A stretch of DNA of 64,000 bases. Source: Otis tarda (Eukaryota > Chordata > Aves > Otidiformes > Otididae). Both the position numbers and the translations under genes were made by a program. Position 1 is the first letter of the stretch. Each line of letters opens with the position of its first letter. The notes under the pieces were generated by a model. It saw only the letters and a list, made by a program, of their open reading frames with translations, was not told the DNA's origin and did no database searches. Below are positions 10,568 through 25,049 of this stretch, piece after piece. Location of the stretch: the NCBI GenBank assembly GCA_026413225.1, contig CM048554.1, positions 69,556,463-69,620,462 of the forward strand. Reading direction: 5' to 3'.

Positions 10568-12170
10568 ATATGCTCTATGTTGACTTTTCATCATTCTAGT
10601 TTTCTCAATCAAATGGTCATCAAAATGAGCTCAAAAAAGTCTAACATTTTAAGCCAACACAGTTACCATCATCATCTAGATTTGTAGGCTCATCAATAAA
10701 AGCCATCAAGTTAGCTTGACAAGATCTGTTTTCCATAAACTCATGTCGATAACCATTAATGATATTACTCTCCTTAAATTCTTTATTAATTGAGTCCTAT
10801 TTCAGCTGTTTCATCATTTTACTTTGGATCAATGTTAGACTGCCAGGTATGTAATTGTCCAGGTCATCTCATTTACCCCTTTAAAATATTGGCAGAATAT
10901 TAGCTTTGCTCCTTTTCTCTGGGGCATTTCTGGTGCTCCAACTCTTATTGAAAATCAACATTAATGGTCTAGAGAATTTCTTTGCCAGGTTTTTCTACAA
11001 CTCCTCAATGAAAATAACCTGAACCTTTTTATTTGGAAATGTGTGCCGTTAGTAACTGCCTTTTAATTCTCTGGAGTGACCACTGGAATGGAAAGTACTT
11101 CAGCGTTACCTTATGATAAAATTTCTACTTTTTCCCCTCCTAAATACAGAATGGAGCTATGCACAGAGCACACATGTCTTGCCTGCATTTTATTTTTTGT
11201 TCTGTGATTCGTGTCTGATAGTACAAAGCCAATATTGTTCTTCTCTTTTTTTTTACTTTTAATATCACTTTTAAAAGCCCAAATAGTCTCTCTTCCTATT
11301 GACCTCAACAGCCATGGCAGGTCTTACTGCCTTTCCACTTTTGTAATCGATTCATCTTGATTTACTTGGATCTGGTGAGGTCCATTATAAAATTATTGTG
11401 TATTTTTTTAGTTTTGTTTCCTTTATCTATTTTTTCCAGTTCCTCCTTCAGTGTATGCTCATTATATTGTGATATTATTTTTTTTATTTTTTTCCCTCCG
11501 TTTAATTTGGTTCTTAATTGCTATCAACTCTCTAAAATCAACTCATTTAAAGCAAAACATAAACTGGGCTTTGTTCTTTGTGCAAACAGCAAATCTAGGA
11601 ATTTGCATGAATGTAACCATGATTTTTTATCCAGTAAAATATTAGCGATTTTCATCTATAACTTTTTGAAATTCTGCAAAAGTTTTAACTTTGGCATCAG
11701 AAGTTCCTCAGCGTATATCACTCAGGCTGAAGTCCCTCTGATAACACAGCAGCTCATTCCTCCTGCATTATAGACAGGTACTTAGCTGACCACCTGCCTC
11801 CTGCTGCAATCTAGTAACTTACGGCAAATCCCAGCTGGTACTTTGCGCTTCGCCAGTTAAATATTCACCCATAAACCTTCAATATTGATCACTTCCACAC
11901 TGTCAGCACTTGGAAAGGCGTAGTGCCATTTTTGACATGAAGTGTCATTTTCCACTCTTTCTTCCTGCTTCATCTTTCCTAAATAGACTACAACTGGTGA
12001 TTTCAAAGTTCTAGTCATGCAGATCACCTGACCAAGTCTCAGTAAAGCCAATGAGGACAAATTCATTCTAATAAATGACCTATTCCAATTCTTGTTTACT
12101 TATCAGGCTTCTAGCCTTGGAGTGTAGGCAATTAAAGATTTTTTTGTTTGTTTTTCACATCTCTTGGAGT
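10568..12170 (-). mobile_element. Ancient CR1-like LINE, antisense (right half)
   Basis: This continues the old element across the younger insertion. Antisense landmarks include 'agcttgacaagatctgtttt', 'cataaactcatgtcgataac', 'gactgccaggtatgtaattg', 'ccttttctctggggcatttc' and, near the end, 'cttctagccttggagtgtag'. They follow the order of the reverse complement of old CR1 ORF2 and 3' sequence as I recall it. Stops and indels are everywhere, so it is dead. Its 5' (right-hand) limit is uncertain and similarity may go somewhat past 12170. Confidence 0.62.
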
Positions 12171-15100
12171 CTTGATTAATTTTATTCTTAGTGTCTTGAT
12201 TTTCTGCTAAATGACGGCTCTGTTCTCCTCATCACTCTGTCTTCCCCTTTTATTATTGGTTTATCATCCTCAGGCAACATTTGGAAAAGGACCCTGGTGC
12301 CTTGCTGCCTGGTAAAATGTGTAGTGGAAGTTAAATATTCCCAATGCAATGCACCTCAAGAGGCTGAAAGAAGATTCCCAACAGCAGAAGCAGAGTGCTG
12401 CCAAAGATAGGCAGTAAGAGCTTGTCCAGAATCAGGCACCTTACTTGACCATTAGTCACATCAATTAAACAACCTTTAGGATTTAATTTCCCATTATGTT
12501 TCTGCTAGCAGTGAGATCAGTTGAAGAAGTTTCTGCTTTCCCCTCTCACCAAGGTCTTTCCCACAATTGACCACCTCCCCAGAGATGCTATACAACTCCA
12601 CATAGAATTAGGCTATAAATCAGAGCTGTGAAGAGATCCAGCTTTCCAAAAGCCCTCCTCTGCAGCAGGCTAGGAAGGTGGGAAATTCTGCAGGACAGCA
12701 AGGATGCAGATGGGAGCAGGGCCCAGGTAGTCCTTGCCCCACCTGTTTGGCAGCACAGTCAGCTGCTGGAGGTCTCATGGTCAGAGCCACCGAGGCAGGA
12801 GCTGTGCCTTCCTTTCTGTGCAGTGACCATAGAGCCCTTTGGAATTGGGGGAAAGCAGTGCTCAGGGTTGCAGTCTGAATTTGTATGTCCTCCTGGCTCT
12901 TAGGAAGGTGTCCTGGGCACTCTGTGTTGGGGAAGACATAGACAAAGAGGTCTTTCTTGGATGATGCCCCTCTCCTGTGCCTGGAAAGCTGGTTTGGGGA
13001 GCACAGGAACAGCTTCCAGCTGTGTCGTTAACTCAGTCCATAGAGGGTAGAGGGGTAGAGGAAGGGCTTTGATGGATCAGGTTTTGTTCACTGGCTTAAA
13101 AAGTTTATCAAGCAACAATGTCACATTTTGTGTCTCGGCATTCAGATAACAGCAAACTATGCTGTGGTCCCTATGTGCTACTTGAATAAGATTCTTTCCA
13201 TTTATCTTTTTGAATGGTGATTTTCGTCAGCTATATAGCTGACACAGAGATTTGAGGTAAATTTGATACGTGGAGATGATAGTAGCAAGATGTTATTGTG
13301 CTAAAAGAAAATACATGCTGGAAAAATATTAACCTTTCAGACCACTAAATGTATATTAGTTTAGTTATAATAATAACCCTCAAACAATTTTTTTTTTCAA
13401 ATTTATTTTCCATTTCTGTCAGAGTGAAATAAGGAAAGTTTAGGTCAAGCAATTCCTCAGGACAGGAATTAGATCTTTTGGTGGAAGGTAGCTATAATAA
13501 AGCTGTAAAAAACCTATCACCTCATCATAAAAACTGTGACGTGAACCTCTTCCCTACTATCACCAACCTACCAGAGAGCCATGAAGGTAGATTAAGCTTT
13601 ACTTTTTAATTATTATTCTTTTTTTTCTTTATAGTAATGGGCTCCTGAAGTTTCTGCCAAGCTGGTATTTAGAAGCAAGTCTCTCATTATTTTTAGAAAT
13701 TTAGGGTCCGTTTTGTTCTCTCTCACTCATCCTATTAACTTCTCCATCTTTAAACCTTTCTCTAACATTAATCTCTGACACGCTTTTTCCAACATGAAAC
13801 ATGGATTTCACAAACCACTGAGACACACATAAGCTTAACAAGCAACAACCTGAATGCTGTAGCCCAGTATTACCAATTCCAGATCTTTTTATGAAATACT
13901 TTTGTTCTAAGCTGTGCTTTAAATCTAAATTGAATTCTTCAAGACAGAGATTGGGCCTTTAACTGTATTTGGGCATTTAAAAATGAACGTTTAAAAGGCT
14001 AGAACATTAAAGAACTGTGTTCTTTAAGCTCCTATTTCGTGTATCCTGTTAAGAATTATTGCAGATATTTTCAGTTGCTCTTAAATTCACTGAGTATTTC
14101 AAAGTGATTTAACTTCATTTTTTTTTCTGTAGCTGTGGCAGATGTCAGCTCTCTTAGTTTTCTTGCAATTAATGCTTTTTCCAATTTTTCATGTTCTGCC
14201 TTGAGGTTAGATTTAAACAAGAAAGGCTTGTCAATTCCTGCAGCCACCAGATCTGTGGCTTTATTGTAGTTGTTCCTACATTTTGTAGTTTTTCTTTAAG
14301 ATTTGTTGTTGCTCCCTTCTCCCAGTGCCTTTTACTGATGGTCCAGGATATTTCTTTACATTCCTCTCTGGAGACAGCCATCCTCTTTGAGACCTGTTTC
14401 GTTCTCTTTGTGGATGCATATCACCTGGGTCTATTTTTGTGTTTAGGAAATTATGTGTGTTTTTTCTCCTTTGATGTTTAAGTTCTTGAGGTACCTTTCA
14501 ATTCCTTATGCCCTTACCTAACAATAGATATGTACCTCCCATGTTTTCCCTATCCATCGCTCCAGCCAGCTACAATTACTATAGTATTACTATCCCATGC
14601 ACCCATGCTAGAAGCACCACAAACCAAGGCAGACTAACTTTGACTTGAAGACATCGCAGCAAAAATTAATTTTACCAGAATTTTCCAACAACACTCTGGA
14701 AATACTAAAAAAAATACTTTCTCCTTTTGATTGAACCTCAAGAAACAGTATGGTAGATGCTAGTGAATAAGGTGGTAAATAATGTAAAAGAAAAGACCAT
14801 TTCATTCAGAGGGTAAGAGTTCTGTACTATTTCTACCGTTATATCCAGTAAAAGTCCAAAATTAATCTCCTCTTCAGTCTGTTTCTCAGGATTACTTGGT
14901 CTAAGAAGGTTTAACCAGCCTGGAGTAATCTTTTGCTACTCTAGGAAGATTTCACATAAATAAATCATCCATAGTAAAACTAAATTCTCCAATCACATTT
15001 TGTTCCTGTTCCTGTTCTTTTTTTTTTTTTTCTTTATCACTTTTTCTTCAGCTGTTTTGCTCCCTGACACTGTTCTTTTCACACATATTGACTCACTTTC

Positions 15101-18100
15101 TTTTTGCTGTCACTGCCTGTAGGTGTAGCTTCTGTCACTGAGCTTTCTTCACTTCACTGAAGTTCTTTCTTCACTTGCTGAAATCCCTTCCATACCCCAA
15201 ACTTTCTTAAGAACTCTGTGGTTCATTTGCAGATAATTCCTGCAGGAAACTCTCATGGTGATCTTTTTGCTAATCCTGAGGCACTCTTTCCCATTTATTT
15301 GTTTTTCTTGACTCTCAAAACATTAGTCAGAGAATTCTCATCATTGATTGAACAGTACTGGGGGAAAAACATCACTGTAACTGTACATTCAACATGTGCT
15401 ACAGGGTAAAACAGAAGAAAACTCAGTGACACTGGAAATTCTTCACACTCCTGCTATTTTCCCATTATATCAGTTTGATTGAAAAATATTTAAAATAAAG
15501 TCAAGAAATGAAGATACTTGAGTCATGCAGGTTTTGACATTGACAAAGTTCCTTATTGTCAGAGAGTATTTGACTTGATTCTATTTGTAGCTTTCTTTTT
15601 AATTATCTAAAAATGAGATGGGAAATGAAATGTAAGTGAAAAAAACCCAAATATCAGAAGTCAATAGCCAAGCTGTAAACCTCCTTTTTCCTCCTTATAG
15701 TAAGCAACTTCTCCTGCAAATATGCAGAGTAATAAAGTTATAACATAAGAATAAACAATCTTGTTCTCCATGCCCTCTGCAAACTATATTACTAAAGTGA
15801 CTTTCATTTCATCAAACAAAAATCTAGGATTGGATAGAGCTGACTAGGATAATGCAAATCATCACAAATAAAGGAATATGATCAGTGTTACAGCTTTTTT
15901 AACATCAGCTGGTATGAATTGAATTCATTTCTCTCCAAATTTGCCTGCTTTATCTCTCCCTGATGCACTTATTTTGGATGATTCACTCAAGGTGATCTTT
16001 TTACTGCATACATATGGCAGCCACCATCTCGGGCAACATAGTGGGCATGTTTTAAGAACCATTACCTGACCAGAAGCGTATTCAGTCCATAAGACCATAA
16101 GCTTCCCTTCTCTCCCTCATATCTCTGCACATCCACCCCACACACCACGCAATCGGCTTACAGATATATCAATTACACAGCAATAATCCACTCCCCCGTG
16201 GGCTGTGCCTTTCGCAAAGGAGTGAGACCTTCTTTTTACATTTTGCAGATTTAAATGGAGCTCAGCCTTCCACCCCTTTTCCATCTAGGAAATGCATTCC
16301 TTTCATACAGGCCCACACAATTTTTAACAACATTGCAGCCAACTGAAACTCCTAATTAACAGTTATGCCTGCGTGTGCTGGGAAGAAGAGTGGCTCTGCG
16401 CTCGTGGTGGGCACAGAGGCTTTGGTTTCTGAGCTAACCTGTCCACAGCTGCACAGAGATAGCAGTTAGCACCTGCCTTTCCTTGGTTCATAGGCTTTTT
16501 GATTAGCTCAGATGAACAACCAGCAGAGAGGAAAAGTGACTTCTTGGTGATATAGGCTGACATTTGCTATTAGCCTGTACCACATATGGATTCTAAGGCT
16601 GCACAGAGACATGAGTAAAAAACAGAGTCTTAGAGGAGCAGACTGTCTTCGGGGGCTGTTCATGGGGTGTCTGGGCCCAAAGTGGCACCTCAGCTGTGTC
16701 TGTGTTGAAAATCCTAGTCCCGCCTGTAATAATAAAATGTGCAAGTTTCTTTTTTCCTTCTTATTCGTACAAATGGAGTAGATAAACACAGGCGAGAAAC
16801 TGAAAACACAGAGGGGTTGAAGTGTGTAAGTTTTAAAAAACTGCCTGGTTTTCTTCAGTTTCCAGAGCCGAGATGCATAGAGATTTGAGATTGACTGCAT
16901 TCACTGACTTACATCCAGCTGGTATATTTTAAATATGGATGGTCAACAGAGCATAAATATGTCGTGCATGTGCATTCTGACAGCACATATATCAGAAGAA
17001 AGTTTCAGTAAAAAAGTACATAAAACAATTGTCACAAAAAACCTTTTTTTTTTTGTATCACAGCTAGTCATCTGCCAGCAAGATGCCAGCAAGAGTGTTA
17101 AAAATACTGTATATATTCAGCTCAAAGTGTGTTTACATTTACAATATGTTCTTTTATGTGAAAGAACAGAGACAGAATGAAAGGAGAATCCTCCCCTTGA
17201 TAATGACTATTTTAATGTCTGCCCAAAGCTTTGTAAATAACGCAGCACTATAAAATTTAGTCGTAAGAAGTAATCGTTATCTCTTAATAAAACAGAATAA
17301 TTTTTCCATTTGACCTGCCATATAAATGTCTATAAACATTATATTTGTCTTTAAGAGTATTCCTTCTATTCACGTCTAATACAAGCAATATGAAGGTTTA
17401 TAACATCTTAAAAAATTACCCTATATTATACCTAGTTGTCTATTTTTTTTTTTCCAAAAACTACAGTCCTGAACAAGGATTTTTAATTTTCCAACAGATT
17501 GGGTCAAAGTCACAGAACAAATAGGCCATGAAAACTTGTTTTGATTACTTCTATAAACCACCCTTATCGGTGGGATGCTGAGAGATATATTAGTGAAACA
17601 TACTCTCGTTCAAATAGGCCAAAATTTCTTTTCACAAGATTTGCAGATGTTTCCTTGAGAAAAAGGCATGATGAGAAAATAGTGGAGGAATATATTTTAT
17701 CTTAAATGATAAGACTTTTAAGTATGGCTTATTCATTCGAAAAAAAAAGCAGGTGATTATTAAGCAATTTTATATTACAGTGTCTTGAAAGAGAGGTGGT
17801 AACTGATGACTAATATATTGTGAAGGAATTTTATCTTCTTGTTTATATGTAGCCTGCTGCTGTTACTTGGTCACAAGATGTGACACATGGTCCTTGTGCC
17901 AAACTGGGAAATATTTGCATTCTGTTTGTTGGCATAGTGAATAACAGTACACTTTGTGTGATAAATTACTTACAGTTCGGTGAGATCAAATGATTTAATG
18001 CAGGAAAGGAAAACAGTAGCAAACCTAGCATGATAGAATACAGAATACCAACATAACAAAGGATGCCTCTGGGGCTTCCTCCAGGATTTTAATTCTCAGG

Positions 18101-21100
18101 TCAACCTTCACATGAAATATATATTAAAAAGCTTAAAAGTTTCCATTTGTAGAAAGCAATGAATGATGAGGTGGAAGTTCGTGAGTACTGCATTATGACT
18201 CAGGCTTGCAGTCCTGATTTACAGAAAGCAAAGCCCAAGCATAGATGCGTCAGGTTATCCTGATGGGGCAAGAGAAGGGTGTGCACCAGCTCTTCTCCAA
18301 GCTTTTCTTCTCCTCCCTACGATTCCACACAGGCTCCAGTTTCACTGAAAATTAAATCTGAGTGCACTTTCCAGATGGAATCTCTGATACACTCCAAGCA
18401 ATACCAGCCAGCAAGTTGCAGGCCTCAGGGCTCAGCATGCTGTGCAGCAGAAGGCCGCAGAGATACACCCCAGAGAAGTCATTAAGTCATGCCTGTGTAG
18501 GGGGCTTGGGGGGGTTGCAAGTGTAGGTGAGACAGCATACTGAAAAGTCTTGCTTTGCTGTTATTATCTGAAGATTTTACATGCCTGTTTTGTGTTAATG
18601 GTGGTAACCAGGGGGAACAACCCGGGCTGCTAATCAAGAGCATTTATTCGTAGTGCCCTACCTCCAAGTGTACTGAGAGCACTGATAGCTTCAAAAAGAG
18701 CCTCAGTAAAAGGTCTGAAAGAGGTGATCCGCGTACAGATCATGTAATATAGTTATAAGCAATAGTTTCTTAGATCTTTTATGTGAATAAAAATCAACAG
18801 GAAATACTGTAAAGAGTAGATTCTCTGAAATCTTGCTAATAGCCACTTCCCTGCAGTCTTCAGCTGGCGTGCATACGAAGATGGAAACAGAGAATCTGCA
18901 ATTACTTGCTTATGAATTTCATTTAGAAATATATAATGGGTCATAGTTGTCTTATAAAGGAAAATGTGATTGAATCTCTCTTGTACATAGCTTGGATAAG
19001 TAACTTATTTCTCCTGTTTATCACATAGTTCATACTGTTGCTTGTAGCTACTCGATCTTGTGTGACTAATCTGGAGAAACAGCTACGTACTACTCTGTTG
19101 TCAAGGGAACTGTTCTAATTACCAGTTATACCACAGTATTAAGATGTTTTCTCATGTTCATGGTAAAAATGGGCCATTCTGCAAAGAGATGGTAGAAAGG
19201 GGGAAACCAGCTGTAACAAAACATTGAGAAGAGTCTTTGTCTGGGAGGGAAGATGCTTCCAGCTTCTAGTTCCTGTTCCAAATACTACTGGTGTATTTTA
19301 TCCTATTATTATTAAATACACAGTCTTGGGAGCACGGACGTCTAAATCTCCGACTCTATCCTGAGGACTACGCTGGATTTCAACTACAATTTTACATTAG
19401 GGACCGCAAACCCTACCTAAATAATTTGAAAGTAGCTTGAATATAATCACAGTGGGTTTCTTCTTAATAGGCATGATATAAGTACTTCTAAAACAAGGAA
19501 AGAGAAAATCACATAACGATTTTATAAGAGAAAAACCATGTAACAGTGAACTGAAAAGGTTATCTACATTGTCAACAGCTAAAGTTGGTAAGATGAATCT
19601 TCCTGAATCAGTGGTAAGTCAGTCTTTTTTCTTTCTAAAATAAAAGCTCAGAAGAAGTGGAATAAATGGCATGTTCATAATATAAGAGACAATGCTCCAC
19701 ATTTTGCAGATACCAGTGGGGACATATACCGTTTCGTTTGGGGAACAGTATAAAACAATATAATCAATAGGAGATAATAACCTGATTTTCATTATTCTTC
19801 AAAGGAGGAAAGGTGTCAGTAGGCAACAAAGCAGATATGCAATTTTAACACTGCGTCTGTGAAGGGAAACAAGTATTTGCTTGATATATGTAAAGAACAC
19901 GCATTAACAGGAACATAATTACTCCTGCTCTGGCTACACGTGACCAGTTCTGGGCATCTCTCTATTAGGAATATGTCACAAAAAAAATTGAAGGCATCTC
20001 TGAGAAAAATCTTAAAAAGTTTTAGACATCTTTGAAAGAAAAGTCATCAAGAGAAAGTGAAAGATTGTATACAGTATGCATGTAGAAATAAGGATATCCA
20101 CATGATTCAACAGCACTAAATGTCTGACCAGTGTAAGTACCAAATTTAACTCAGAATTCAGATTTTTTTTTTCCCCAGAATACTTGAAGAATCTAAATAT
20201 CTGGAATCTAATCCAGTAAGAGTGGATATTGTTGCAAATGTTTCCACAGACTGCAGTAGACTCTGTGTAAAACTCCAAAATGGAATTGAATGTTTTAGAC
20301 GCTTGTATAGGAAAAAAAAAAAACCAAACTGTTAAATTAGACCTGAGCCTAATATTCCAGCTGTGGTTATCTCTGAGTTTCATGGATGAGAACTTGTGTA
20401 TACTCTCATTTTGTAAATGAAGATAAAAATTAATTACGAAAGTCACTTTGATATATGAGTGAAAGATCTGCTGCTTTAAAGAAACAGCCCTTCAGAAGAA
20501 AGTCAAAGGAACAATATAACATTTTCAGATTTTTTTTCCAAATGTAACTACACTGAGCAATAGGTTATTATTAGACAAATTGAGGTAAGTCTGGGAGCCA
20601 TCTGACAAAAAAAGGATCTCTGAAAAATCTTCATGCAGTATCTCTGTAGTCAACAGGGACTTGGTAATGACAATGAAAAGAAGCTATACATGCATTTCCT
20701 CCTCAGATAGACTCTGTGTTGACTACACAGACTAGCTTTCCATTGACTACAAAACCATTTAGAGCGACTGTTTTATATATAGACATCTACATTGTGGGTG
20801 GTTGAAGTTTGGGTCAGGGAAAGATGTTGAATCTGAGAAAACAGCATTACTGAGTTAGGCTTTTATATATGGGATGAAGAAGGCAACCTTTTTCATGTTC
20901 TGCAGTTTAAAACTAGGAAAATAAAATGTCAGGAGAGAAATCACAGGGAAATTATTGTGGATACAAATGCCTTTCGGTCAGTAGAGCACCAATGGAACTA
21001 ATACAGGAGCTTGGATGTTTTCCTTTCAGGTCAATTGGCTGCAATCTGGCTTCACTCAACTTCTCCTTAAGTGCTGAGATCAGATATTTTCTCTCTGAAT

Positions 21101-22408
21101 AGGATCAGGTCAGTCTTGTTCCTTTACTGTATGTAAGGCTATACTATGACAAGGGAGTCTTCGCATTACACTATTCTTGTAATATGGATAGTAAATACAG
21201 GGAGAAAAAAGTGCCTATACAGGTCACATTTACTCAGATGTATTGCCAAGACCTGTGGTGTTCATGCTCCTGTAATATAGTCCAGAAGAAAATGTCTACC
21301 TCTTGAGAAAGAAGTAGGATTTGCAGAAGCCAAATTGTAAAAGCCCTGTGGGGTTTCTGAGTCCAAAATCTGGAGAAATTGAATTTAAGCTGGAACAGAT
21401 AACTAAATAAGTAGATAAGTTATGCCATAATAGTCCATAAGAGTATAACAATATGTTGCCTTTTAGATAGCTTTCAGTTTGCTAATTTGAAAATTGCAAC
21501 CATATGAAAGCTTTCAGAGTGACAGCACATTTGTTTGTAGTTCAGTATTTGAATATGCCAAATATTGGTTCTATTAAGCTATTATAAAGCTAAACATCTA
21601 CATCAGACACATTTTCTTTCTGCATGAACACAAAGGCGTAATGTTCTATGTTTTGCTGATATCTGCATGATTAACTACATTTGTTTTCTACTTACCACAG
21701 AAAGCTGTGCTCTGGAAAACCTATTTGAAACATTCAGACTTTCACTCAGGGACATTTCTCCCCATATAATGACCAAAAAGCAATAGATGTCAGTAATCAG
21801 AATTCTCTAAGGACCTCAGTTTTTACAGCCTCATTAGTAGTGTCTTAATTAGTTGTCACCCAGGTTAGCATTGACTTGTTAGGCTCATATGAAATGCACT
21901 GAAGGGCAACTGATGTGCTCTCAAAATGTCGCATCCTGTATCCACTCTCCATTATACGATACTTTTTTTTAAAAAGGTTGTTCTAAGTAAAAGACAAGTG
22001 GTCTTATCTTCTGACCTCTCTTACCTCTCTTAGTAGGCTCTGTGCCTTTGCCTTTATTTCAGGAGGAAAGGCATATGGGTTTAGGACGTTTCACATATGC
22101 ATATTCCTTTTTACAAATGCAATTTCTGCTATATATGTTTATTTACAGATCCTTTCATATGTCTTTCCAGCTTATTTGTTTGTATCTTTATATGTGTGTG
22201 TGTGGGGGGTGTATACATATGTATGTAAAGACAAATGTGTGTATGTTAGAAAGGTAGCTGAAAAATGGTGTTGCTTAACGTACATAATTGCAAGCTTCTA
22301 GACTATTTTATTATGAATGTGTGGCTTTATTGTACCTGTCCTGATGCTAATATAAAAAAATAAGTTGCTATTTCTAGCCTAATTAGTGAATGTGTGTCTG
22401 TCTTGAGT
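12171..22408. other. Intergenic DNA, no gene or recent repeat seen
   Basis: About 10 kb of mostly AT-rich, apparently single-copy sequence. 12620-13060 is richer in G and C but without an island. There are T runs at 15018-15031, 17044-17054 and 17443-17453. Open frames reach at most about 144 codons (20012-20446, minus) and none resembles a known protein. The stretch 14110-14560 is pyrimidine-rich and may be an unrecognisable old repeat. No CR1 3' signature was found. Confidence 0.6.
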
Positions 22409-22470
22409 AAAGCGGCTGGGCGAGATGACCTCCAGAGGTCTCTTCCACTCTAAATTATTCTGTGACCCTG
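22409..22470 (+). mobile_element. CR1 LINE 3' terminal fragment
   Basis: A short stretch, 'gggcgagatgacctccagag' followed by 'gtctcttccactctaaat' and 'tattctgtgaccctg', matches the last about 60 bp of a CR1 element in plus orientation. It is diverged from the copies at 10.4 and 35.6 kb. The terminal octamer repeat has decayed, and a (CA)n tract follows directly. Confidence 0.78.
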
Positions 22471-22473
22471 TTT

Positions 22474-22505
22474 ACACACACAAGAATGTACACACACACA
22501 CACAT
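22474..22505 (+). repeat. (CA)n microsatellite, interrupted
   Basis: Two CA blocks are separated by AAGAATGTA and adjoin the tail of the CR1 fragment. A related short (TG)n lies at 22193-22204. It may have grown from the LINE 3' terminal repeat or independently. Confidence 0.85.
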
Positions 22506-25049
22506 AATTTTCCAAGAAAAAAATGCATTATGAAAATGCCTTGATGATAACTAATTGCATATTTACATGTCCCAGATGTCTTGATAAGGTGGAGATTAAA
22601 AAACACACTAATTTAAAGGGAAGGTATATGCAAGTGGTATAACTACCACAGGAATATGGTCAAACGTTCTGGGGATTGGAGAGATGGTGCCTTTTGTGAC
22701 TCTCAACTTTAGCTTCCATGGTTTGGAAGAAGAAACTTCCGTACAGAGAGTAAGATGTTCCAAAAATCTCCGCAACAGTTGGAACAAGCTGTTTTACTTG
22801 ATGTGAATGTTACATACAACTTTAATTATGATTATAATGATTGTATTATTATTATTATATCCTGTTAGATTTCTGAATGACTTCAAGTCCTGATTTGCCT
22901 GTGTCAACAAGAATCTCTACGTCTGTGTGGACAGATGATGAATATGTCAAAAAAGAAAGGCAAAATTTATACTATGTTTGTTTAAATGATGTGAATTCTT
23001 ATAAAATTTTGAGTGGTTTGACAACAACTGTGCTAGTTTCTCTCTTATAAATGTAATTTAGAATAACTAAAATGATGAAATCTGAAGACTTTCTCTAAAG
23101 GATATTACAAATTTGATCCTTATATGTTACAAGCTACAGAGACACAACACAAAAGCTACATTCAAGATCACAGGGCTTTGATGAAAAGCTGGTTTTGCTT
23201 GCTTCTTCTGAATGATATGTGAATCTCACTGATTTAAAATTTCCCCAATGTGTCAGCTGCCACTTAGATAGACCAGCCATACATTCCTTTAAACCTTTAA
23301 CCAGTAGTGTTAAAACTACCTATGAGATGATTGAACCGCGCTACTTCGGACAGCAAAGTAGCTCAGACCATTACAAGCATATGACTCACACAAAAATATG
23401 TTATCCCATCTCCTCTTCACTGGTTTGGTAGAAACACCGAATGAAGCAGGTTACCGAGGCAAGGGAGAGTTCTCAGTGAAAGAAAAGATGAAGAACAAAT
23501 TAAAACTCACTTGAAATAAATGAATAGAAGTGCCCTCCACCTGCCCCATCATCATCTGCTGGAGTGACACATTGGACAACACCTTTCAGTGATCAAAAGT
23601 AGCCTCCTGGGTTGTTGATCTTTTAGGTGGGACAGTAGCTGGCACTAAAACATGTATGTTCTAGTAAAGAAGATTTGTTTTTCTTTTCTGAGGAATCCAG
23701 TGATGTGTTGCCAATATCTTGAAGGGATTCCACTCAAAAAATATACGCTCCTTACCTTGTGATAAATTCTTTCAGTAAGGATTTTTATCACAGAGAGTAA
23801 AGGCAAGGCAGCAGGAGGTATGTTAGCTTGTTTGCTTGCTTAGGCAGAAATACTTTATTAGAAAAAAAAATAGCAAAAGAAAGAAGCAACTCACTACTTG
23901 ATAAACACCTAAGCAACATTAAGTTGAAATTGTTTGTCATATGGCTTGTTCCTGAAAATACCTCTCATATATTTATCTTGTACAGCAATTGTCAGCTGGT
24001 GTGGTTTAAAAGGTCAGATATGTTAGGAGAATTGTTAGTACAATAAATCGAGATCTATTTGGACATAAGAGCCAAAACAAATGTATTGAGTTGTTCCATG
24101 GTAGTGATCTGAGTCTGGGAGTGCAACAGATTTCTCTCTTCCTGCACGATGGCACTATCAAGCAATTTTATGTGTTGTGCTCTGGAAGTGAAAACACCTC
24201 ATTATTGCTTCCCCATCAATCAAACATTTCTCTGGGTAATAGTTTGGCTCCTCTTTGAGAGCACTGCTGGCTAAGCTCCGGTTTTGGTGACCCAGCTAAC
24301 AAATCTTGAGGTAGACCCCTTCTCGTTCTTTCAGATCACAGTAGGGCCACCAGCTACCAGAAGAGCTGTTGCAGCCCTGCACACTCAAACTCATTTCCAC
24401 TGTTGAACAACCATCTGCTGCACATGCTATTGCTACTGATTTTTCACCAACTATTCCGACAGATTTTCTAAATCTAGTTGACTTCTGGGGCAGGATGAAC
24501 TCTTGCACTCATTCCCACATCTAGCCCTTTTAGCTTTCCTTTACAGTCATAAATTCAGCTGAGCAGCAAACTGTAGTGAGATACTTACTGAGAGTTATTG
24601 CTATTTTATAGTTTAATTAGTACAGTTAATTATATTTTGTAATTATACTCTGTTTTGTTTCTATAAATATGAAGGTTGCATTATGTGTAGTTAGATCTAC
24701 TGTAGAATTTAAGCTAATGGTTATTTAATGAAGAGGACAATTTATTTTTGCAGTTTTAAGGCAATACACTGTCAATAGAAATTTGGGATAATGTCCTGTA
24801 TTGACTCACTTTTTCATTAATTTTTTTTGTACAGATTGTGTCCTTTAAGATTCATTATTGTGTTCCTCTTTTACCAAAGATTAATCTGTTCATTTTTTAA
24901 GTTTTCTCCATGGTCTCTTAAATCACATATGGGAATCCAAAGTTATGAAATAATTACATACTATAAGGAATTTTATTTACTCACCTGCTTAAAGATGAAG
25001 AAATAAATGCAAGAACTGTTGAGCAATTGACTGGGTTTTTTTGCTATGT
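22506..25049. other. Intergenic DNA, nothing recognised
   Basis: AT-rich single-copy sequence. A short run of ATT trinucleotides lies at 22845-22860. Open frames are all under 75 codons and no splice-flanked exon of a known family was seen. Confidence 0.6.

Noticed and set aside
11357-11773. 138-codon plus-strand open frame rich in Phe, Leu and Ser
   Set aside because: It lies in the antisense of the old CR1-like LINE and reflects pyrimidine-rich sequence.
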